Assembly (NCBI GenBank): GCA_040006675.1
Contig: JBDTWM010000050.1
Location: 1 to 18,184 of the forward strand
DNA length: 18,184 bases
Direction of reading: 5' to 3'
Source of the DNA: Austwickia sp040006675
GTDB taxonomy: Bacteria; Actinomycetota; Actinomycetes; Actinomycetales; Dermatophilaceae
Shown here: piece after piece, positions 13,520 through 18,184 of the stretch
Numbering within the stretch: the stretch's first letter is position 1
Layout: the number at the start of each line of letters is the position of its first letter
Program-made: the position numbers and the translations under genes
Notes under the pieces: generated by a model
The model's database searches: none
Told to the model about the DNA's origin: nothing
The model's input: only the letters and a program-made list of their open reading frames with translations

Positions 13520-15105
13520 CGGTGCGGAACCTGACGACCGACCGCGGCTGCGGCGATGTCGTGCAGCAGGGAGGTGCCGCGGTCGTAGTACGACTCATGC
13601 CCCATGTTGAGCTTCGTCCAGGCCCGCGACCCGTCGGGATACGTGGCCAGGTGCGGCACCGGCGCCACGAGCTGCACTCCGGGCAGCCTGGCGGCATCCG
13701 GCCCAAAGATGCCGAGACGCGCGACCACGTCGCCGGTGCCGACCGCGGCGAACGTCTCTCCGGGCGGAACCTTCAGGGTCTTGATGTCGTCCGTGAAGAT
13801 CCCTGGGCAGCCCGCCACGATGAACGCATCGAACACGCTGGTCTCTCGCAACGCGAGCCCGAGCACAGAGGCACCGTAGCTGTGTCCCGACGCCACCAGC
13901 CGGACCTGTGGACCGACAGAGGCGCGCAACCCGCGCGCGAACCGCGCGAGCGACGGCGCCGCCTCCCGCGCGTACCGGTCGTCGACCGCCTCCCCGGGTA
14001 CGAGCCAGCGCAGGCCGCTCTCGCCGAGCGCGCGTCGGCTCGCGACGTCGAACGGAGCCTGGTAGCCGATCCAGTCGACCACCGCGATCCCCTCGGAGCC
14101 GCCGACGTCCTGACCGAGGATCCGGCCCGCTTCGTCGCGCAAGTTCGACATCCACGTCGCCTCGCGGTAAAGGCGCAGGTCGACGGTGGTGGTCGTGCCG
14201 GGCACGTGGAGGATCACGGTGTGCGCGCGGGCCAGGTCCCCCAGGACGACGGCGGTCTTGAGCGGCGACCTGCGGGCGTCGAGCAAGTACAGTCCGCGAC
14301 GGTCCAAAGGCGTCGTCACGTCGTCCAGGGCGGCGAACGACTCGGCCGACATGACGGACTCGGGGATGCCCAGATCCGTACCAGGCTCCGCATCAGGCAA
14401 AGAGAACAACGCCCGCAGTTTGAGGAGCCCCCGCAGGTCCGCGTTCGCGCGCTCGTCGGTGTCTCGGGGGTCCAGGGCGCCCTCGCCGTGGGTGACATCG
14501 CCCCGCGGATCCTGCGGGGCCTCGTCGCTGTCGGCGGCCGCGATCTCCTCGGTGATGTTCCCGGCGCGGGTGTGGATCTCCTCCGCCAAGTGGGTGATGT
14601 TCGCCTGGTGGCGCACGTCGGCGGGGAGCCCGTCGGCACGCCCGCACCAGTTGCCGAGGCGGCGCGTCACGAGGTGCCGGTCGGGCTCGTCGAGGTCGTC
14701 CCACCAGAGCGCGACGGCGTACGGGTCGTCGCTCGGCGGTTCGGGCGGCAGGCGGGTTCCGCTGGTGTCCACGAGCGGAAAGCGGGCCTGGGCCTGCCGG
14801 GCGTCCTCCCGGAGCAAGTCGGCGAGGCCACCCGCCGCGTGCAGCATCACCTGGATACGGCGGTGTCGCAGCTCGTCACCCAGCGCCGCCTCCCGGCGTC
14901 TGTGCTGCTTGACCCCGGACGGATCGTCACCCCGCGACCGCGAATCGACCGCCTGCCGCATGAAGCTTGCGTGCAGTGCGGCGCAGTGGGAGAGCACCTC
15001 GTCGAGCTGGTCCGCGGACGTCTGCAGTTCGGGTACGAGGCGACGAACGGGCAGGAGCTGATCGGGTGGAGGCTGATCGGCGTGCGTGGCATCCGCCCCT
15101 GACAC
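13498..15105 (-). CDS. DUF1023 alpha/beta hydrolase
   Basis: A 535-residue protein. Residues 1-130 are helical and polar, like the WXG100-type helices in front of many DUF1023 proteins. The conserved family motif then appears near residues 131-170 as ALWWDDLD and GRADGLPADVRHQAN. The hydrolase fold follows: LHVPGTTTT as oxyanion/strand region, nucleophile elbow GHSYGAS with Ser409, acid Asp459 in GTGDVV, and His503 in MGHESYY. The triad is intact. There is no signal peptide. The substrate is unknown (ester or lipid is a family-level guess). Related genes often sit near type VII secretion genes, but none is seen here. The GTG start at 15105 has a purine-rich GGGGGGTGAG with a 6-base spacer. 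Confidence 0.88.
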   Translation of the reverse strand: MSGADATHADQPPPDQLLPVRRLVPELQTSADQLDEVLSHCAALHASFMRQAVDSRSRGDDPSGVKQHRRREAALGDELRHRRIQVMLHAAGGLADLLREDARQAQARFPLVDTSGTRLPPEPPSDDPYAVALWWDDLDEPDRHLVTRRLGNWCGRADGLPADVRHQANITHLAEEIHTRAGNITEEIAAADSDEAPQDPRGDVTHGEGALDPRDTDERANADLRGLLKLRALFSLPDAEPGTDLGIPESVMSAESFAALDDVTTPLDRRGLYLLDARRSPLKTAVVLGDLARAHTVILHVPGTTTTVDLRLYREATWMSNLRDEAGRILGQDVGGSEGIAVVDWIGYQAPFDVASRRALGESGLRWLVPGEAVDDRYAREAAPSLARFARGLRASVGPQVRLVASGHSYGASVLGLALRETSVFDAFIVAGCPGIFTDDIKTLKVPPGETFAAVGTGDVVARLGIFGPDAARLPGVQLVAPVPHLATYPDGSRAWTKLNMGHESYYDRGTSLLHDIAAAAVGRQVPHRWPAWAT

Positions 15106-15345
15106 GTTCGTCTCACCCCCCGCAGCGTCCTACCTTCCGATCATGCCCGCTCTGGTTGCAGGACGTGCCGAATTCGTCATGGGATTCGGTCAAGTTACTC
15201 GTGAGTTAGTAGCCCGTACCCACCCGCCATGCGCGAGACCTGCGCCCTGCAGGCAGACTGAACCCATGAGATGCGGCAAACGCGGGCCTCAGACGGTGCC
15301 AGCGCCAGCTGACGGGCGCGTGACCGGCGAGCGTGAGGAGAGCAC

Positions 15346-16245
15346 ATGAGCGCGTGGAGTCTGGCCGAGATGCCCGACCTAACAGGTCGCGTGTTCGTCG
15401 TCACCGGCGCCACGTCCGGGATCGGCCTGGTCGTTGCACGCGAACTCGCCGAGCGGGGCGCGTACGTCGTCCTTGCTTGCCGCGACGTCGAACGTGCCCG
15501 GGAGGTGCGGGGTCGCCTCGCTCCGAACACCGAGGTCCGGCGGCTCGACCTGTCCGACTTCGACTCGGTCCGCGCGTTCGCCCAGGAACTATCGGACTGG
15601 CGGATCGAGACGCTGATCAACAATGCCGGCGTGTTGTTTCCCACGCTGGAGCGGACGCCGGACGGTCGAGAGATCCAGTTCGCCACCAACGTCCTCGGCC
15701 ATTTCCTTCTCACCCAGCTCCTGCTGCGACAGCACAACCTGACCGATCGCGTCGTGTGGCTGACCTCTGGCGCCCACCGCGCGGGGGGGCTCGATCTCGA
15801 CGATCTTGACTGGCGGCGCCGTCCCTACCGGACGTGGCAGGCCTACGGCGCGAGCAAGCTCGCCGACCTGATGCTCGCCTACGAGCTGCAGCGGCGTTTC
15901 ACCGGTTCCGGCGCGCACCTGCGTTCGATGGCGGCCCATCCGGGGTTCTCGGGCACGCGCTTGTTCGACCGGCACGGGGATTCGCTGCGTGAACGCATGG
16001 CCGGCCAGGTCATCCGGTTGTCGACGCGGATCCCGGCCTTGTCCCAGCCGCCGGACAAAGCGGCCCTGCCGGTCCTGTATGCCGCGACGGTGCCCGATCT
16101 GCCCGGTGGGACCTACGTCGGTCCTGGCGGATGGGGAGAACTGACGGGCGATCCCCGGCCGGTTGGATCGAGCGCTGCGTCGCACGACCGGCAGATGGCC
16201 GCCCGCCTATGGCGGATCTGCGAGAAGCTGACCGGCCTGCGCTGA
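15346..16245 (+). CDS. Short-chain dehydrogenase/reductase (retinol dehydrogenase/WWOX-like)
   Basis: A 299-residue classical SDR with all key elements: the nucleotide-binding TGATSGIG (20-27), Arg46 after strand 2 (suggesting NADP preference), DLSDFDSV (68-75), NNAGV (92-96), and the catalytic Ser141, Tyr167 and Lys171 (YGASK). AHPGFSGT follows, the usual PG motif. The length and the HPG..GT arrangement resemble the RDH/WWOX-type SDRs that reduce or oxidise hydrophobic carbonyl compounds; the substrate is unknown. A good ribosome binding site, GAGGAG, ends 5 bases before the ATG at 15346. It stands alone: the upstream gene is divergent and the next gene has its own promoter candidate. Confidence 0.92.
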   Translation: MSAWSLAEMPDLTGRVFVVTGATSGIGLVVARELAERGAYVVLACRDVERAREVRGRLAPNTEVRRLDLSDFDSVRAFAQELSDWRIETLINNAGVLFPTLERTPDGREIQFATNVLGHFLLTQLLLRQHNLTDRVVWLTSGAHRAGGLDLDDLDWRRRPYRTWQAYGASKLADLMLAYELQRRFTGSGAHLRSMAAHPGFSGTRLFDRHGDSLRERMAGQVIRLSTRIPALSQPPDKAALPVLYAATVPDLPGGTYVGPGGWGELTGDPRPVGSSAASHDRQMAARLWRICEKLTGLR

Positions 16246-16448
16246 ATCGCCGGCTGAGGCGACGATTTCGGCGCCCCCCTCTCGGCTCGGCGCGTCGGGG
16301 CTCACCCTCTGAGGTTATCGAAGCGTGAGCGGGCGCTGTTCCACGCGCTGTCGTGCGGGCCGCAGCCACCGGCGCGTGGTACGGGGCCGGCCGGTATGCG
16401 TCCGAACGCCCGTCGCATCCGCCCCGGAGCCCTGGTGTCCGCCCCGTC

Positions 16449-16454
16449 TACGAT
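16449..16454 (+). promoter_or_regulatory. -10 hexamer, probable leaderless promoter of the membrane peptide/HTH pair
   Basis: TACGAT is followed by CAAGTG (6 bases) and the ATG at 16461. No Shine-Dalgarno is present. Confidence 0.5.
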
Positions 16455-16460
16455 CAAGTG

Positions 16461-16658
16461 ATGCTCACCGGGGTGGTCGTCCTGTTCTTCGCGTACACGT
16501 CGCTATTCTTCGTGCCGTTCAGCGTGCCGTTCGTCGCGGTGATCGCGATCGCGCTGGTGCGACATCGGGCGGTCCGGCGGGAGCCCGCACCGTTCGCGAG
16601 CCCCGGACGACCAGGCGCGCGCGGGGACCAGTTCTCCTCCACCCTCCCTTTTTCGTGA
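16461..16658 (+). CDS. 65-aa membrane peptide coupled to an HTH regulator gene
   Basis: A 65-residue protein whose first 32 residues are almost entirely hydrophobic (VVVLFFAYTSLFFV, then PFVAVIAIALV), enough for one long or two short membrane helices around a PFSVPF turn. A basic cluster (Arg33 to Arg40) should face the cytoplasm and a Pro/Gly/Ser tail ends the protein. No family is recognised. The ATG at 16461 is supported by the TACGAT -10 six bases upstream; a longer frame from 16353 would add an Arg/Pro-rich leader that looks non-coding. Its TGA overlaps the GTG of the HTH gene. That gene has a pyrimidine-rich stretch instead of a ribosome binding site, so regulator synthesis probably depends on translation of this peptide. 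Confidence 0.65.
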   Translation: MLTGVVVLFFAYTSLFFVPFSVPFVAVIAIALVRHRAVRREPAPFASPGRPGARGDQFSSTLPFS

Positions 16659-17554
16659 ACGCCTCGGACGACTTCGCGAGGGTGCTGGCGGAGGCCATGG
16701 CCGAACGCGGGCTAGGCCTAGAGCGGATCCGGTACCACCTGGCGCGCCGCGGCTACGACCTGTCCGTCGCCACGTTGAGCTACTGGCGTTCGGGCCGCAG
16801 CCGCCCCGAAAGGCCTTCCTCGATCGCGGCGGTCGGCGCGTTGGAAGAGATCCTGGAGGTGCCGCGAGGCCGGCTGGCCGGCCTCATCGTGCCGCAGCGG
16901 GGTCCCGCTGAGTCGGATCGTGAGCAGGTGTTCCCGGACGCGGAGCCGTGTGCGCTGCCGGTCGATGAGCGCATGTCCGACGCGGTGCGTCGGATGGGCT
17001 TGTCCTGGCCCGACGGGCTGACCCGGGTCGGCGTCCACGACATCGTCGAGCTCGACGAGACGGGAGTGCCCGTCCGACACGCAGTGCGTGAGCTGGTCCA
17101 GGCGCAGGAGGACGGGATCGAGTCGTATCCGGTGTGGTACGAGGTCGACGGCACGCCCACGCACCTCGGGGTGGAGCCGATCCGGAGCATCACCATCGGG
17201 CAGACGATCCTGGAGCCGTCCCTCATCGTGGCGGAGGTCCGCTTCGAGACACCGTTGCGCCAGGGGCAGACGGTGGTGGTGGAGTACGTCTTTCACTGCC
17301 CCGGGGCATCGCCCATGGAGGGGTGGGGCCGGACCCTGTTGAGCAGGTTCCGCGAGCTCTACATGGAGGTCCGCTTTCCGGCGGGACTGGTCCCGCTGCG
17401 CCCGGAGCGTTACGGCATCTCAGACCAGGCCTCGTGGTCGGCCCCGACGCGCGTCCGAGCGGGACGGTTGCACCATCTCATCACCGAATTCGGTCCGGGC
17501 CAGTACGGTTTGCGCTGGTCCTTCGCCGATCCGGGAGAGCGCGGAATCGGCTGA
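16655..17554 (+). CDS. HTH (XRE-like) regulator with unknown C-terminal domain
   Basis: A 299-residue protein. Residues 5-75 form a helix-turn-helix region: AEAMAERGLGLERIRYHLARR, then DLSVATLSYWRSGRSRPERP, where the TLSYW..G segment is the usual recognition-helix region of XRE/Cro-type domains. After a linker rich in acidic residues and prolines comes a C-terminal region of about 180 residues with alternating beta-strand patterns (PVWYEVDG, SITIGQTIL, IVAEVRFETPL, TVVVEYVFHCPG) that I do not recognise. The GTG start overlaps the membrane peptide stop (GTGA). Sequence upstream in the same frame is Arg/Pro-rich shadow. The product is likely a cytoplasmic transcription factor, perhaps sensing through its C-terminal domain; no operator is evident. 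The pairing with a membrane peptide is the unusual point. Confidence 0.8.
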   Translation: MNASDDFARVLAEAMAERGLGLERIRYHLARRGYDLSVATLSYWRSGRSRPERPSSIAAVGALEEILEVPRGRLAGLIVPQRGPAESDREQVFPDAEPCALPVDERMSDAVRRMGLSWPDGLTRVGVHDIVELDETGVPVRHAVRELVQAQEDGIESYPVWYEVDGTPTHLGVEPIRSITIGQTILEPSLIVAEVRFETPLRQGQTVVVEYVFHCPGASPMEGWGRTLLSRFRELYMEVRFPAGLVPLRPERYGISDQASWSAPTRVRAGRLHHLITEFGPGQYGLRWSFADPGERGIG

Positions 17555-17605
17555 CATCCAGGGGGGCACGGAGATTCTCGGCCAGGAACAGCGGCGCACC
17601 ACGAG

Positions 17606-17611
17606 TATGCT
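17606..17611 (+). promoter_or_regulatory. -10 hexamer ahead of the DUF4190-like gene
   Basis: TATGCT matches TAnnnT. The transcript would start near 17618 and carry a 5' leader of about 95 bases containing an 11-bp tandem repeat. The -35 is unclear. Confidence 0.35.
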
Positions 17612-17615
17612 GAAG

Positions 17616-17648
17616 TCCTCCGTGCGTCTTCTGTGCGTCCTCCGCGCG
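17616..17648. repeat. 11-bp tandem repeat, 3 imperfect units
   Basis: TCCTCCGTGCG, TCTTCTGTGCG and TCCTCCGCGCG follow directly on one another in the leader of the DUF4190-like gene. No known element is recognised. Confidence 0.8.
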
Positions 17649-17712
17649 CATCGGGGCTGTCGCGGGCCGTGACCGTCGGGCAGTGGTCGGCGCCGGACAG
17701 AGGGGAACATCG

Positions 17713-18184
17713 ATGAACGACCCGGTCGAAGCGGAGCAGACGACCCGCGCACCCGGCGCATTCGCCGAGGCCGCGCTCGGCGTGATCGCTCTGACCCTCG
17801 CCCTGCTGTCGTTCGCTTATCCGGTCGGCTGGGCTGCTGTCGCGGCGGGGACGCTGGGCCTCGGGCTGGGGGCCATCGGCATCCGGCGACTCCCGGCCGG
17901 TCGCGTCCCCGGCGCTTCGTGGACGCTCGTCGGGGTGGCCGCGAGCGGCGTGGGCCTGCTGCTGGGGCTCATCGTGGCGACTGGCCTCGTCGGGGGCGAA
18001 GACACCTCGGTGACGGCCGCTGCCGACGCTGCCACGGCCGGGTCCCCCCCGACGGGGCAGTCGCTTCCAGGCGGCGGCGGGGTCGCGCCTGGCTCGACCA
18101 CACCGGCGGCCCCCGATACCTCCGCCGGGACCGCGCAGTCGGCTCCGGGCAGCGCCACCTCCAACGGCGCCACCTCCAACGGCG
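17713..18184 (+). CDS. DUF4190-like membrane protein, 3' end outside the window
   Basis: An open frame from ATG 17713 (AGAGGGGAA just upstream as ribosome binding site) with no stop before the right edge, 157 codons so far. After about 17 polar residues come a hydrophobic helix pair (GVIALTLALLSFAY and VAAGTLGLGLGAIGI) and, after a short polar turn, a further helix (LVGVAASGVGLLLGLIVATGLV). This is the arrangement of DUF4190-type membrane proteins. From about residue 95 the protein becomes a Ser/Thr/Pro/Gly/Ala-rich linker expected outside the membrane, ending in ATSNG repeats. Such proteins usually continue into an extracytoplasmic domain, which cannot be seen. An open frame on the opposite strand here is a shadow. 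Confidence 0.72.
   Translation, partial: MNDPVEAEQTTRAPGAFAEAALGVIALTLALLSFAYPVGWAAVAAGTLGLGLGAIGIRRLPAGRVPGASWTLVGVAASGVGLLLGLIVATGLVGGEDTSVTAAADAATAGSPPTGQSLPGGGGVAPGSTTPAAPDTSAGTAQSAPGSATSNGATSNG
18152..18184. repeat. 15-bp tandem repeat, 2.2 units, truncated by the window end
   Basis: GCGCCACCTCCAACG at 18152-18166 and 18167-18181, then the start of a third unit. In frame it encodes repeated ATSNG in the external linker. Confidence 0.9.

Noticed and set aside
12700..15102. An 800-codon open frame on the + strand
   Set aside because: It runs antisense to the DUF1023 hydrolase and its neighbours, is rich in Arg/Gly/Val without domains, and results from the high GC content.
15190..15220. 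ACTCGTGAGT palindrome upstream of the SDR gene as a regulator site
   Set aside because: Only 4-bp arms around 2 bases; too short to support an operator without a linked regulator.
16325..16654. In-frame extension of the HTH gene upstream of 16655
   Set aside because: Arg/Pro-rich, overlaps the better supported membrane peptide, and contains no domain.
1..18184. CRISPR arrays, tRNA or rRNA genes, insertion sequences, integrase/phage or defence genes
   Set aside because: I looked for regularly spaced repeats, conserved RNA segments and transposase/integrase motifs and saw none; the repeats present are short tandem duplications.

Overview
The window is 18.2 kb of very GC-rich DNA. GTG starts are frequent, coupled genes meet in GTGA overlaps, and the gene families (YkoEDC vitamin transporter, DUF1023 hydrolase, DUF4235, DUF4921, VIT-type metal transporter) are typical of Actinomycetota. 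An order such as Micrococcales is plausible but is only an inference. I see no rRNA, tRNA, CRISPR array, transposase or phage gene; this reads as ordinary chromosome carrying many short monocistronic genes.

Left part (89-2985, + strand): a three-gene cassette of a polytopic DUF6056-like membrane protein, a GtrA-type flippase and a GT2 sugar transferase. Together they look like a Gtr-style module that puts a sugar on a polyprenyl carrier, flips it and transfers it to a surface polymer. Next on the - strand come a peptidase-E-like (S51) protein whose nucleophile serine is replaced by glycine, and a small DUF4235 membrane protein.

Middle (4243-7394, + strand): a TPP riboswitch followed by a complete ECF transporter, ykoE-ykoD-ykoC, predicted to import a thiamine precursor such as HMP. 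Then on the - strand come a divergent PhzF-family protein lacking two active-site residues, a 0.4-kb non-coding stretch with a perfect 17-bp hairpin and a 17-bp tandem repeat, a GalT-like DUF4921 protein, and a VIT/CCC1 metal transporter. The VIT gene is divergent from an MFS exporter gene.

Right part (12473-18184): a DUF309 protein (convergently overlapping the MFS gene), an unrecognised protein, a likely 58-aa small protein and a DUF1023 alpha/beta hydrolase, all on the - strand; then on the + strand an SDR oxidoreductase, a 65-aa membrane peptide coupled to an HTH regulator, and a partial DUF4190-like membrane protein running off the right edge.

A theme visible at several genes is a TAnnnT -10 hexamer ending exactly 6-7 bases before the start codon, mostly without a Shine-Dalgarno sequence. 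This is the signature of leaderless transcription and it helps to fix several starts. I found no clearly new defence or mobile system. The more unusual signals are the two active-site-altered enzymes, the leaderless promoter series, the hydrolase/small-ORF/unknown-protein tail, and the coupled membrane peptide plus regulator.
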